Below are positions 25,341 to 34,332 of a DNA stretch of 64,000 nucleotides, in pieces. The notes below the pieces were generated by a model, which saw nothing but the letters and a program-made list of their open reading frames with translations, made no database searches and was not told the origin of the DNA. Made by a program: the position numbers and the translations under genes. The DNA lies in assembly GCA_021604765.1 (NCBI GenBank), contig BQJP01000005.1, forward strand, positions 61,851-125,850, read 5' to 3'. Source of the stretch: Thermodesulfobacteriota bacterium (GTDB taxonomy: Bacteria > Desulfobacterota_D > UBA1144 > Nemesobacterales > UBA2774). Numbering within the stretch: the first letter of the stretch is position 1; each line of letters opens with the position of its first letter.

Positions 25341-26900
25341 TTAACTTGCAATTGCTGTAGCTCTAACTTCCCTGATAACAGTAATCTTTACCTGCCCCGG
25401 ATAAGCTACTTCTTTTTCAATCTTCTGCGCTATTTCATGAGAAAGCAGAGCACCCTCTTCGTCGTTTACTTTTGTACTCTCTACTATCACGCGCACTTCA
25501 CGACCTGCTTGGATGGCATAACACTTTTCAACTCCTCTAAAAGAGCTTGCAATGTTCTCTATGTCTTCAATCCTCTTCACATAGGCTTCATAAGTTTCTC
25601 TTCTGGCGCCTGGCCTTGCAGCGGAGATAGCATCTGCAGCCTGACAAAGAATAGCCAAGAGAGACTGCGGCTGAGGGTCATGAGCAGCAGCAACTGCTTG
25701 AATGATCTCATCGGATTCACCGTACTTTCTTACAAGATCTTCTCCTATATCGACATGAGAACCTTCTAGCTCGTGATCAACTGCCTTACCAATATCGTGA
25801 AGCAATCCACCTCTTTTTGCGAGCTTTATATCAAAACCTATTTCAGCAGCCAGGATACCGCAAATAAAGGCTACTTCTATTGAATGGTTAAGTATGTTCT
25901 GAGAGTAACTCGTTCTGTATTTTAGTCTTCCGACGTGTTTAACAAGCTCTGGATTCATGCTCCCTATCCCAAGGTCAAAGAGAGCTTCTTCGCCTGATTT
26001 TTGAATCTCACGCTCAATTTGCTTCTCTACATCGGAAACTATTTCTTCAATCCTGGTTGGATGAATACGTCCGTCATCTATTAATTTCTCAAGTGATATC
26101 CTGGCAACCTCTCTCCTGACAGGATTAAGTGAAGATACTACTACTGTTTCCGGGGTATCATCAATAATAATATCAACGCCTGTTCTAGCTTCAATTGAAC
26201 GGATATTCCTTCCCTCACGCCCAATTATTCGCCCTTTCATGTCATCATTGGGAAGATTTACTACAGATATTGTCTTCTCACTTGTATATTCACCAGCGTA
26301 TTTTCCTATAGCTAGAGCAATAATATCCTTGGCTTTTCGCTCGGCATCTTCATTTAGCTGATCCTCAATTTGTTTAAGCTTTTTAGCAGCTTCATGCCTT
26401 CCTTCATCCTCAATAATATTAATAAGCTCAGTCTTAGCAGCTTCCTGAGTCATTCCAGCTATTTCTTCTATTTTCTTCTTTGCTTCATCTACAACTGCAT
26501 CTAGCTCCTTTTCTTTTTCTTCAAGCGCTCGTTCTTTTTGTGCCATATCACGTTCTATAGCATTAACCTCTTTCTCTTTCTTTTCATAAGTTTCAATCTT
26601 GCTATCAAGAACCTCTTCACGCTTCTGGAGTCTTTTTTCAACTTTGGAAAACTCTTTTTGCTTTTCCCGAGATTCACGATCCAATTCTGCAATTCTTTTC
26701 TCGCGGACCTCTTTGGCTTTTAATTCGCCTTGAATTTTAATCTTTTCTGCATCTTTATTGGCAAGCTCTATAATAGTTTCAGCTTCGTCTTTTTTTATAC
26801 CTATATTCTTTCTTAACTCAATTTGTCTATAAAGGTAGTGAATTGCAAAACCTAAAACTAATGATATAGCAGCCACCATGATAACTATCCATGCCGACAT
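25341..26900 (-). CDS. rny: Ribonuclease Y
   Basis: 519 residues. One N-terminal membrane helix (about 3-22) anchors a long charged coiled coil (about 28-200). A KH domain follows with GRIIGREGRNIRSIEARTGVDIIID (about 225-250), then an HD domain with NHSIEVAFICGILAAEIGF and KRGGLLHDIGKAVDHELEGSHVDIG (about 337-385), where the HD pair binds metal. RNase Y is the membrane-bound endoribonuclease that starts mRNA decay in many bacteria lacking RNase E. It lies directly after the 5-FCL gene (one base between) in an apparent zapB-like, zapA, 5-FCL, rny operon, a frequent arrangement. Confidence 0.97.
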   Translation of the reverse strand: MSAWIVIMVAAISLVLGFAIHYLYRQIELRKNIGIKKDEAETIIELANKDAEKIKIQGELKAKEVREKRIAELDRESREKQKEFSKVEKRLQKREEVLDSKIETYEKKEKEVNAIERDMAQKERALEEKEKELDAVVDEAKKKIEEIAGMTQEAAKTELINIIEDEGRHEAAKKLKQIEDQLNEDAERKAKDIIALAIGKYAGEYTSEKTISVVNLPNDDMKGRIIGREGRNIRSIEARTGVDIIIDDTPETVVVSSLNPVRREVARISLEKLIDDGRIHPTRIEEIVSDVEKQIEREIQKSGEEALFDLGIGSMNPELVKHVGRLKYRTSYSQNILNHSIEVAFICGILAAEIGFDIKLAKRGGLLHDIGKAVDHELEGSHVDIGEDLVRKYGESDEIIQAVAAAHDPQPQSLLAILCQAADAISAARPGARRETYEAYVKRIEDIENIASSFRGVEKCYAIQAGREVRVIVESTKVNDEEGALLSHEIAQKIEKEVAYPGQVKITVIREVRATAIAS

Positions 26901-26901
26901 A

Positions 26902-27483
26902 TTATTTTCCTCCTAAATTTCTCCTAGAAAATACTATATCTTTCTCCGTAATTATGGTCCCGACTCTCTGATCATTCTCATTAGACGGTACGGAGTCAAA
27001 TATTTGAAAACTATAACAAAGGCCTATTTTATTTTCCTCTGTAATATCAACTAAGGCTCTATCATAATAGCCTTTCCCATATCCCAGTCTGTTACCAAAA
27101 CGATCAAATGCTAGCCCTGGGATGATAAAAACATCTATCTCCTTGATATGTGCCTTAAACGAAGTAATTTCAGGTTCTAAAACACCAAATTTGCCTGGTT
27201 TTAGCTGCTCTAAATTATGAACTCTATGGAAGTCCAGAGAAGAGCCATTTACTCTAGGGAAATAAACTTCTTTCTCTGTTTGAATCGCATTAATGAATAT
27301 CGACTCAGTCCTGACTTCATTTAGAATTGGGGAATAAAGAGCAATACGCTTGGAGAGTTTAAATGATTCTAAACTATAAAGATTATCCGAAATTAGTAGA
27401 CTTTTTTCTTCAACCTCAACATCAGAGAGCGCAAACCTTTGCTTAGCAACGCTATCTCTAATGCTATCTTTTTCTAACTTAAT
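26902..27483 (-). CDS. 5-formyltetrahydrofolate cyclo-ligase
   Basis: Converts 5-formyl-THF to methenyl-THF using ATP. Seen motifs: EKDSIRDSVAKQR (N-terminal RxxxxxxR region), RIALYSPILNEVRT, VYFPRVNG, FIIPGLAFDRFGNRLGYGKGYYDR (substrate and ATP site) and VGLCYSFQ-like CYSFQIF. The open frame extends back to 27675, but that part overlaps zapA and has no family similarity. Family length (about 190 residues) and a GGGAG seven bases upstream point to an ATT start at 27483 (193 residues). The nearest in-frame ATG is 27597, inside zapA; no GTG or TTG lies between. The zapA-fau order is conserved in proteobacteria, where the 6S RNA gene often sits between; there is no room for it here. Confidence 0.85.
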   Translation of the reverse strand: MKLEKDSIRDSVAKQRFALSDVEVEEKSLLISDNLYSLESFKLSKRIALYSPILNEVRTESIFINAIQTEKEVYFPRVNGSSLDFHRVHNLEQLKPGKFGVLEPEITSFKAHIKEIDVFIIPGLAFDRFGNRLGYGKGYYDRALVDITEENKIGLCYSFQIFDSVPSNENDQRVGTIITEKDIVFSRRNLGGK

Positions 27484-27535
27484 ATTGAAACTCCCTGTAT
27501 TCGTTAGGGAGAAAAACGACTTCTTTTTCCAACCA

Positions 27536-27898
27536 TCATCTATGTTTAAAGGAGTCTTCCAATTCTTCTCTTCCGCTTTCCTCTCTACGTGTTCCATCAC
27601 TGGAACTAAATGATTCGCTTTCTGTAAGGGAGCTTTCCAATATTTGTAACAACCTGTTTGATTTTTCCTCAGCACGATCTTTAAATTCCTCGAAATCTTT
27701 TTCTACTCTAAAATAATCATCAGTAATCTTGAGCATAGCTAAAAGAAACGAGCGAGGCACCACCATTTGATTTTCAACTTTTGAAATTTCTTTAACCTTA
27801 TTCTCAATAAAGGACGCTATTTTTTGGACATAGTCCTCTTCTGCATCCGTTTTTATTATATAGTCATTATCAAAAAACCTGATTTTTAGACGTTTCAC
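27536..27898 (-). CDS. zapA: Cell division protein ZapA
   Basis: 120 residues from a GTG start with GAGG upstream, one base after the stop of the zapB-like gene. KRLKIRFFDNDYIIKTDAEEDYVQKIASFIENKV is the ZapA globular head; the rest is a coiled coil (about 55-95) and a Ser/Glu-rich tail. ZapA crosslinks FtsZ filaments at midcell. It is followed by the 5-FCL gene and rny. The tail beyond about residue 95 is more charged than usual and of unknown use. Confidence 0.85.
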   Translation of the reverse strand: MKRLKIRFFDNDYIIKTDAEEDYVQKIASFIENKVKEISKVENQMVVPRSFLLAMLKITDDYFRVEKDFEEFKDRAEEKSNRLLQILESSLTESESFSSSDGTRREESGREELEDSFKHR

Positions 27899-27899
27899 T

Positions 27900-28109
27900 T
27901 TAAGCCTCTGACCTGCTTAAATAGATTTCTACTTTTTCAATTACCCTATCAAGCTTAAGTTTCATGTCATCTCTTTCCTTCTCAAGCTTTTCAATACTCT
28001 CACGAAGCTTCAGAACTTCATCAGAAAGATATCTATGGTCTGCCTCTAACTTTGTCTTCTTAGACAAAGCTTCCTTAATTTTATTCTCAAGAATATCCAT
28101 TGTTTCCAT
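27900..28109 (-). CDS. ZapB-like small coiled-coil protein
   Basis: 69 residues, almost entirely coiled coil: KIKEALSKKTKLEADHRYLS and VLKLRESIEKLEKERDDMKL show clear heptads. No other domain. Its place directly before zapA suggests a ZapB-type partner that joins the FtsZ ring through ZapA. Similar short coiled-coil genes precede zapA in deltaproteobacteria-like genomes. Function is inferred from context and shape only. Confidence 0.65.
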   Translation of the reverse strand: METMDILENKIKEALSKKTKLEADHRYLSDEVLKLRESIEKLEKERDDMKLKLDRVIEKVEIYLSRSEA

Positions 28110-28176
28110 TGTCTTACCACCACAAGTTTAATCTTATCTTGAAATTTTTGCAAGATGTGTGAAGATAAAAGGCGAA

Positions 28177-29241
28177 ATGGCAGAAAGTTCAATGTTAAAA
28201 AGACTTGAAGATGTCGAGACAAAATATACAGAGATTGAGCAAAATCTTAGTCAACCAGACATTTCTCCCTCGGATATCCATCAATATTCTAAAGAGCTTT
28301 CGGACCTCGAAGAGATAATAGTCATATATCGCAAGTACAAGCATACTCTTGAGGAAATTGAGAATAACCAAAGCCTACTAAAAGATAAAGATTTAGCTGA
28401 GTTAGCTCAAGTCGAGATAGACGACTTGGTAATAGAACGGGATAGTCTGGAAGAACAATTACGCATCATACTCCTGCCAAAAGATCCAAATGACGGTAAA
28501 AATGTCTTTCTTGAAATAAGAGCTGGAACTGGTGGAGATGAAGCTGCGCTATTCGCTGGAGACCTATTCAGAATGTACTCACGCTATGCGGAAGAGAATA
28601 AATGGAAAGTAGAGGTTATGAATATTAGCGAAACGGGAATTGGCGGACTAAAAGAAGTCGTCGCATCTATCGAAGGAAAGAAGGTATATAGCAAGCTAAA
28701 GTATGAAAGCGGAGTACACAGGGTTCAAAGAGTCCCTTCAACCGAAACGAGTGGCAGAATCCACACCTCCACTGCAACTGTGGCAATCCTAGCTGAACCG
28801 GACGATGTAGAGATTGACATTGACGAGAAAGATTTAAAGATAGATACATACAGGGCTTCGGGACCAGGTGGTCAGCATGTTAATAAAACTGACTCTGCAA
28901 TAAGAATTACCCACCTTCCATCAGGAATCGTTGTTCAGTGTCAGGATGAAAGATCGCAGCATAAAAACCGTGCTCATGCTATGAGAATGTTAAAAGCAAA
29001 ACTCTTTGAGATTGAAGAAGAAAAACGGAAGCTTGAATTTGCTGATGAACGGAAAACTCAGGTTGGAAGCGGGGAGAGGAGTGAAAAAATAAGGACTTAT
29101 AACTTCCGTGACGGTCGAATCACAGACCATAGAATAAATCTTACACTCTACAAAATTGAAGCAATACTGAGTGGAGAGCTTGACGAGCTAATTGACTCAC
29201 TAACGACTTATTACCAAGCTGAAAGTCTAAAAGGAAACTAA
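28177..29241 (+). CDS. prfA: Peptide chain release factor 1
   Basis: 354 residues from the ATG at 28177, with an AAAAGG just upstream; a GTG at 28159 or ATG at 28192 are alternatives. [20 protein letters not shown] aligns with the usual RF1 start. [23 protein letters not shown], then the peptidyl-hydrolysis motif [18 protein letters not shown] (GGQ), and the stop-codon-reading domain follow. RF1 ends translation at UAA and UAG. The glutamine methyltransferase gene prmC, often next door, is not here. The gene is divergent from the zapB-like gene. Confidence 0.95.
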   Translation: MAESSMLKRLEDVETKYTEIEQNLSQPDISPSDIHQYSKELSDLEEIIVIYRKYKHTLEEIENNQSLLKDKDLAELAQVEIDDLVIERDSLEEQLRIILLPKDPNDGKNVFLEIRAGTGGDEAALFAGDLFRMYSRYAEENKWKVEVMNISETGIGGLKEVVASIEGKKVYSKLKYESGVHRVQRVPSTETSGRIHTSTATVAILAEPDDVEIDIDEKDLKIDTYRASGPGGQHVNKTDSAIRITHLPSGIVVQCQDERSQHKNRAHAMRMLKAKLFEIEEEKRKLEFADERKTQVGSGERSEKIRTYNFRDGRITDHRINLTLYKIEAILSGELDELIDSLTTYYQAESLKGN

Positions 29242-29323
29242 CCCTAGAAGCTATAATAGATCCTTAATCTAATAATTTAAGAGCTTTATTTGTATTTACT
29301 CGCATGATAAATAAAATATAGAT

Positions 29324-30133
29324 ATGGACTGGTACTGGATTGTAGTTCTCTGTTATTTTCTTTCATCAATTTTTTATGGAAGCCATTTCTGGACCAAAGG
29401 TCAAAGTTTGCCCAAGTTAGGCTTCTATTTCATTTTTGCAGGTGCTGCTCTACAAACAGTAAGTTTGATATATATATATACCAAGGGGAACTCTTTAGTT
29501 CAGGGATTTGATACAACACTTTACCTCTTTGCATGGTTTATATCGCTTGTTTACATAGCTTCTCAATTTAAATTTAAAGCCTCACTACTTGGCGCATTTG
29601 CTGCTCCACTCGCATTTATTTTGACACTCCCACATGTTATCATACCCCAAGGAATTATTGAGATAAATCCGACCTTGAGTAATCCATGGATACTTATACA
29701 TATAGCACTTATATTGCTAGGTGAAGCTTTATTCACCGTTGCGTTTATATCAGGAGTCCTATATATATTTCAAGAAAATAAGATTAAATCTAAACATGTT
29801 GGAAGTTTTTTAACAAAATTCCCTTCACTTACAACTCTGGATCGAATCAATCATCTTTGTCTTATTATAGGTTTCCCACTTGTAACAATAGGAATTGCCC
29901 TAGGATTTTTGCTGGCAAAGGAAATCTTTGGTAGCGAGTGGGTATGGGGACATAAAGAAATCTGGTCTATGGTAATGTGGATTTTATATGCCGTACTTAT
30001 ACATGGAAGGTTGTCATCCGGCTGGAAAGGAAGAAAAGCCGCCTGGGGAGCAATTCTTGGATTCGCTATTATCCTCTTCACTCTATTTGTCATAGGATAT
30101 ATTGCCCCTGGACAACACGATTTCCTCGGTTAA
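29324..30133 (+). CDS. CcsA/CcmC-type cytochrome c assembly protein
   Basis: 269 residues with about eight membrane helices. The heme-handling tryptophan-rich segment reads EWVWGHKEIWSMVMW (about 206-220), close to the WxWxxKExW form of CcsA. Conserved-looking His residues lie at periplasmic loop ends (LPHVIIP, LIHIALILLGEALFT, and VLIHGRLSSGW). CcsA with Ccs1 (ResB) passes heme to apocytochrome c in system II. Usual neighbours (hemA, hemC, resB) are absent, so it is an orphan copy or the system is split. System I CcmC is less likely because of the length and motif spacing. Confidence 0.85.
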   Translation: MDWYWIVVLCYFLSSIFYGSHFWTKGQSLPKLGFYFIFAGAALQTVSLIYIYTKGNSLVQGFDTTLYLFAWFISLVYIASQFKFKASLLGAFAAPLAFILTLPHVIIPQGIIEINPTLSNPWILIHIALILLGEALFTVAFISGVLYIFQENKIKSKHVGSFLTKFPSLTTLDRINHLCLIIGFPLVTIGIALGFLLAKEIFGSEWVWGHKEIWSMVMWILYAVLIHGRLSSGWKGRKAAWGAILGFAIILFTLFVIGYIAPGQHDFLG

Positions 30134-30205
30134 TACTAATTAAATATCCAATCTAATACTAATATCACAGAATGTTAGAAATCAGTTCGCTTAAGGAGAA
30201 TAAGT

Positions 30206-30565
30206 TTGGCTAAGAAGAAAGAACTTGATGAGGTTTATTATCTAGGGTACTTCAAAAAACTTTATGAATCATGGGAAGAATCCACCCATAAGATGATGGA
30301 CATATGGTTCAATAGTCCACTTATGGATAGAGCTGTTGAGAAATCCTCAGAATTTAAAAATTATGTTCAAGTTTTTATGGAGCAGTCTTTAGAACAGAGA
30401 AACGTCCCGGAAAGAGATGAAATGGATAAGCTCATAAACACTATTGATGCTCTCGAATTAAAAATAGCCAAATTGGAAGAAAAAATCGAAGATTTAGAAA
30501 CTCATCCCGATAATATTCCAACAAAACCTAAACGCAAAGTCAAAAAAACTAAAACTAATGCCTAA
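30206..30565 (+). CDS. PhaE/phasin-like small protein with coiled-coil tail
   Basis: 119 residues from a TTG start with AAGGAG seven bases upstream. The N-terminal part (YFKKLYESWEESTHKMMDIW, residues about 13-32) resembles the start of the PhaE subunit of class III PHA synthases and of poly-granule-associated proteins. Residues about 70-100 are a coiled coil (LINTIDALELKIAKLEEKIEDLE), and the tail is Lys-rich (KPKRKVKKTKTNA). It is much shorter than PhaE and may be a phasin or coiled-coil adaptor. The crotonase gene follows 110 bases later. No phaC is in the window. Function uncertain. Confidence 0.6.
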   Translation: MAKKKELDEVYYLGYFKKLYESWEESTHKMMDIWFNSPLMDRAVEKSSEFKNYVQVFMEQSLEQRNVPERDEMDKLINTIDALELKIAKLEEKIEDLETHPDNIPTKPKRKVKKTKTNA

Positions 30566-30675
30566 AAATCCTAATACTCTTAAAGTCAAAAGCACGCTTT
30601 CTTATACAAAGATTTATTAAAGACACTTTGCTATAACTAATTTTTTCAAAAAAATAACTTAAGAAGAGGAATCAA

Positions 30676-31461
30676 ATGGGATATGAATATATCAATTTCA
30701 AAAAGGAAGATGGTGCAGTAGGCATCCTCACAATTAACCGTCCTAGAGCTTTAAATGCATTAAATTGGGATACTCTCAAAGATCTGGGTAATTTCGTTGA
30801 GAATGATCTTTCAAAAGAAAACTTAAGAGTCTTAATAATTACTGGCGAAGGAGATAAAGCATTTGTCGCTGGAGCCGATATTGCTCAGATGAGCGAGATG
30901 AGCAGTTCAGACTTTAGAGAGTATGTAGATTACGCGCATAAAATTTATGACCTAATTGAAAATAACCCATGTCCTTCAATAGCGGCCGTAAATGGATACG
31001 CGTTGGGGGGAGGATGTGAACTCGCTCTTGCGTGTGATATAAGAATTGCATCAGAAAAAGCTAAACTTGGATTCCCCGAGGTTAAACTTGGAATATTCCC
31101 AGGCTGGGGAGGATCACAAAGAATTACAAGAATAATGGGCAATGCTAAAGCTAAAGAACTTATCTACACGGGAGAGATGATTAGTGCCGAAGAGGCTCTA
31201 AGGTCCGGTCTTGTAGAAAGAGTGGTTCCACATGAAGCAATTATGAAAGAGGCAATGGAGCTCGCCGGGGCAATTGCCAAACGAGCACCGCTTGCTGTAA
31301 GCGCCGCTAAAGAAGCTATAAATACAGGGTCAGAAATGGACTTGCAATCGGCTCTAGATCTAGAAAAGACACTGATTATTTCATGTTTTGATACCGATGA
31401 TAGAACAGAGGGTATGAAAGCTTTCCTTGAAAAGAGAAATCCTGTTTTTAAAGGAAAATAG
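30676..31461 (+). CDS. Enoyl-CoA hydratase / crotonase
   Basis: 261 residues, typical for the family. KAFVAGADIAQM forms the first oxyanion-hole loop. VNGYALGGGCELALACDIRIAS carries catalytic Glu115, and LGFPEVKLGIFPGWGGSQRI carries catalytic Glu135. Both glutamates are the acid/base pair of true hydratases. It adds water to trans-2-enoyl-CoA, and short-chain members act as 3-hydroxybutyryl-CoA dehydratase. Together with EtfAB in this window it points to beta-oxidation or butyryl-CoA-type metabolism. AAGAGGA lies before the ATG. Chain-length preference cannot be told. Confidence 0.92.
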   Translation: MGYEYINFKKEDGAVGILTINRPRALNALNWDTLKDLGNFVENDLSKENLRVLIITGEGDKAFVAGADIAQMSEMSSSDFREYVDYAHKIYDLIENNPCPSIAAVNGYALGGGCELALACDIRIASEKAKLGFPEVKLGIFPGWGGSQRITRIMGNAKAKELIYTGEMISAEEALRSGLVERVVPHEAIMKEAMELAGAIAKRAPLAVSAAKEAINTGSEMDLQSALDLEKTLIISCFDTDDRTEGMKAFLEKRNPVFKGK

Positions 31462-31548
31462 ATATGGTTTAATGGTTAGTATAAGGTAAAGTATTATTCC
31501 ATAGGTTATACACCGATTTAAATCAACACAAACAAAACGGAGGTTATA

Positions 31549-32004
31549 ATGATATCTATCATGAAAAATAGTCGTATAGCTTTTTCTTTATTGGTTTTAA
31601 TCTTTGCTGTTTCATTTAACTTAAGTACAAATGCAATCTCAAAGGAGGAGAAAATGTCAGGAGATATTCAGACAACAGCGTCAGGCTTACAATATATAGT
31701 AATTGAAGAGGGTACTGGGGATAAGCCTGAAAAAGGACAAAATGTAAAAGTCCATTACACCGGCAAATTAGAAGACGGAACCGTGTTTGACAGCTCTGTT
31801 AAAAGAGGTGTGCCAATTGAATTTCCACTCGGTGTAGGTCGGGTAATTAAAGGCTGGGATGAAGGAATCGCAGATATGAAAGTAGGCGGCAAACGCCAGC
31901 TTATTATTCCTCCAGATCTAGGATACGGACCTAACGGTTATCCACCAGTTATTCCACCAAATTCAACACTTATTTTTGATGTCGAATTAGTAGAAGTTAA
32001 CTAA
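31549..32004 (+). CDS. Exported FKBP-type peptidyl-prolyl isomerase
   Basis: 151 residues. A signal-like hydrophobic stretch (about 12-28) precedes one FKBP domain (about 45-151): [58 protein letters not shown] and [12 protein letters not shown]. The active-site aromatic and Asp residues are kept. It probably speeds proline isomerisation of periplasmic proteins. GGAGG before the ATG at 31549 supports that start; ATG 31561 is an alternative. No dimerisation domain of FkpA type is present, so it is a single-domain form. Confidence 0.9.
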   Translation: MISIMKNSRIAFSLLVLIFAVSFNLSTNAISKEEKMSGDIQTTASGLQYIVIEEGTGDKPEKGQNVKVHYTGKLEDGTVFDSSVKRGVPIEFPLGVGRVIKGWDEGIADMKVGGKRQLIIPPDLGYGPNGYPPVIPPNSTLIFDVELVEVN

Positions 32005-32077
32005 ACAAACTTTTCCCGGTAGATTTTCAGTAATCTTATTTATTAAGATTTACACAATATGCCCTTAAAGAGGCACA

Positions 32078-32680
32078 ATGAACTATTTAGCTCATTTATA
32101 TTTAGCAGAAGATTCAGATGAATCATTACTAGGAAATCTACTGGGAGATTTTGTCAAAGGTCGTCTCAAAGAGCAGTATAGCCCCGAGATCATTAAAGGC
32201 ATTAAAACCCATAGAAAAGTAGATCTTTATACCGACTCCCATCCCAATTTCTTGGCTTGCAAGAAACTCCTACAACCAGAGAGAAGAAGGTTTGCCGGAA
32301 TTATAGTTGATATGAGCTTTGATCACTTTTTAGCTAAAAACTGGTCAGATTACTCAGAATTAGAACTACATGACTTTACAAATAGAGTTTATGGAGTTCT
32401 CCTTGATCACGAACCAACTCTTCCACAAAAGCTAAGAGATCGATTGCCTTATATGATCCAGGACGACTGGCTTGGCTCCTATAAAAATATAGATACTGTA
32501 GGACTAGCTCTTAATGCCATCTCGAAACGATTGAGCCGTTTTGAGAAAGCCAAACCAATAAAAGACGGACTAGATGATATTAAAGCTAATTATGAGGAGT
32601 TTGAAGAAAACTTCATAGAATTCTTTCCAGACTTAATTAGCTTTGTTAACGATTATAGAGAATCAAACTTCAGCAAATAG
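32078..32680 (+). CDS. acpH: Acyl carrier protein phosphodiesterase (AcpH family)
   Basis: 200 residues. MNYLAHLYLAEDSDESLLGNLLGDFVKG is the AcpH/DUF479 start with the HD-like metal residues; GIKTHRKVDLYTDSHP and GIIVDMSFDHFLAKNW follow, all conserved in the family. AcpH removes the 4'-phosphopantetheine arm from holo-ACP, giving turnover of the prosthetic group. The gene converges with the thioredoxin/MsrA-like gene: their stop codons are adjacent. Confidence 0.88.
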   Translation: MNYLAHLYLAEDSDESLLGNLLGDFVKGRLKEQYSPEIIKGIKTHRKVDLYTDSHPNFLACKKLLQPERRRFAGIIVDMSFDHFLAKNWSDYSELELHDFTNRVYGVLLDHEPTLPQKLRDRLPYMIQDDWLGSYKNIDTVGLALNAISKRLSRFEKAKPIKDGLDDIKANYEEFEENFIEFFPDLISFVNDYRESNFSK

Positions 32681-33802
32681 TCATCGTTTACTGATTTGTG
32701 TGTTAAGTAAAGAAATAGTCTTATTCCAACTAGAAATGAAATCAGAATTACTAACTAGATTTGGCCAGTTCAGATCCTTATGGCTTTCTATATATTTATA
32801 TAGTGTCAGTTGTCTTGGCGACAAAAAAATATCTGGTGACTGAAATCCTCCGATTGCAGCATTTACTCTAGCAATTTGTGTATTAGTCATGGGCACGTAT
32901 TTATAAGAAGTGCCTGACAAATAATATTTAGGTCTGCTGTCAGATCGGAAAGTGCTTTTTGGAGAAACAGAGCTCTCTCCCACAATTTCTTTTGCTATGA
33001 AACCCTGCTCAGAATTCTCTGTGAATACATGTCTTGCTACATTTTGACTCCTGGCTTTTTTGACCAACTCGCCATATGAAATGATTTCAGGATTAAACTC
33101 AAGCTCGACAACTTCATGACCCTCCATAAAACCGGGGTTGGTAGAAAGAACACCATGAACATTCGCAAGCTTCCCTTCACCTACCCAAAAGCAGTGCATA
33201 GCAAAAACTGCATTTTCTGATCTCCCTGAATTTACATTTAACTCTTGAGACAGAAGTTTTAAATAAAGTGGGACAGGCTTATTACCATTTTGCAATGCTG
33301 TGATCATTGACTTTACCAAACCTGCCTTTGTGTAATCACCACTTAATCTTGAAACAAGCTCTTTTTTATTAGGTGTAATGATCCTCACAACAGGATTATT
33401 CCAGGAAGGCTCTCCAAATGAATTTAGAACTCGTTCATCTTCTCCACTATGATTATTATAGATTGCTACAGGCACAAAAAGTGTTTCTATTGCTTCAACA
33501 ATTTGTGGATGGCTTAAAACATCCTTCCCATAACCCGAGGAAGTACTACACCCGGGAACTTCTTGAAACAAAACAAGTAATGGTTTGTTTTGATCTTTTG
33601 CTTTTATAACCGCTTCATCAAAATTTCTATTCCAGTCAACCTGTCCAAGTTCTACAGGCGCGTCTTTTATATTTTGTAGTTCAGCTATTTGAATAGAAGA
33701 ATTGTTTTCTCTTGAATCAACCGGTGACAGAAAAGTATAGAATACAAAAAGCAGAACCAGCATCGGAATAATTATTAATAAGTTATACATATCTCGCCTC
33801 AT
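32681..33802 (-). CDS. Membrane-anchored thioredoxin-like protein with C-terminal MsrA-like domain
   Basis: 373 residues. One N-terminal membrane helix (about 7-26). Residues about 55-170 form a thioredoxin-like domain with QEVPGCSTSSG; Cys85 lies in the VPG(U/C)xT motif, the cysteine version of a family in which that residue can be selenocysteine. Residues about 195-300 look like methionine sulfoxide reductase A: FAMHCFWVGEGKLANVHGVLSTNPGF (Cys204-Phe-Trp with the following Glu) and EFNPEIISYGELVKKA. A tail (about 300-373) has YLSGTSYKYVPMTNTQIARVNAAIG, as seen at the end of MsrA-related proteins. I infer repair or sensing of oxidised methionine on the periplasmic side. It is not canonical MsrA, and the orthodox MsrA of this window is at 42.7 kb. 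Confidence 0.72.
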   Translation of the reverse strand: MRRDMYNLLIIIPMLVLLFVFYTFLSPVDSRENNSSIQIAELQNIKDAPVELGQVDWNRNFDEAVIKAKDQNKPLLVLFQEVPGCSTSSGYGKDVLSHPQIVEAIETLFVPVAIYNNHSGEDERVLNSFGEPSWNNPVVRIITPNKKELVSRLSGDYTKAGLVKSMITALQNGNKPVPLYLKLLSQELNVNSGRSENAVFAMHCFWVGEGKLANVHGVLSTNPGFMEGHEVVELEFNPEIISYGELVKKARSQNVARHVFTENSEQGFIAKEIVGESSVSPKSTFRSDSRPKYYLSGTSYKYVPMTNTQIARVNAAIGGFQSPDIFLSPRQLTLYKYIESHKDLNWPNLVSNSDFISSWNKTISLLNTQISKR

Positions 33803-33933
33803 AATCTATTTACTCATATGATAACAAACGGTACAAAAAAGTTGCATCATATATTCTGAAAAAGCATTGAAAGCTATCAAAACATGATATAGTATTTTAA
33901 TCGATTTCATAATAAATATGGTGGGTTAGATAA

Positions 33934-34305
33934 GTGAACAGAAAGAAATTCGAAGATTTGGTGAATAAGGCTTACTATAATATCCCGCAGAAATTTAGGG
34001 ACAAGATCGATAATGTCGCTATTACAGTAGAAGATGTCCCAACCTCAGAAGATCTTGAGAAATTAAAGATCCGGGGAAAGGGTTTGCTGCTTGGGCTTTA
34101 TCGAGGAACTCCACTAGGTCAGAGAAGCGTTTGGCAAGGTGTAAGAATGCCTGATGAGATAGTAATTTATCAAAAAGATATTGAGAAAGTATGCAGAACG
34201 GAAGAGGAAATAGAAGAAAGGGTAAACGAGGTCCTTCAGCACGAGATAGCTCATTATTTTGGGTTAAATGACGACGAAATATATGCGCTTATGGGACGAC
34301 ACTAA
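33934..34305 (+). CDS. Zincin-like metallopeptidase family protein
   Basis: 123 residues from a GTG start. VLQHEIAHYFGLNDDEIYALMGRH near the C-terminus holds HExxH (His103, Glu104, His107), with the downstream Asp as possible third ligand. The N-terminal FEDLVNKAYYNIPQKFRDKIDNVAITVEDVP is typical of the small DUF1025-type metallopeptidase family. No signal peptide, so cytosolic. Its target is unknown. It is transcribed with purU (27 bases later), the thioredoxin and the CPBP gene. Confidence 0.85.
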   Translation: MNRKKFEDLVNKAYYNIPQKFRDKIDNVAITVEDVPTSEDLEKLKIRGKGLLLGLYRGTPLGQRSVWQGVRMPDEIVIYQKDIEKVCRTEEEIEERVNEVLQHEIAHYFGLNDDEIYALMGRH

Positions 34306-34332
34306 TAACTTTTTATTACGGATAAAATTCAA

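Noticed and set aside
27484..27535. 6S RNA between zapA and the 5-FCL gene
   Set aside because: Only about 50 bases separate the genes, far too short for 6S RNA.
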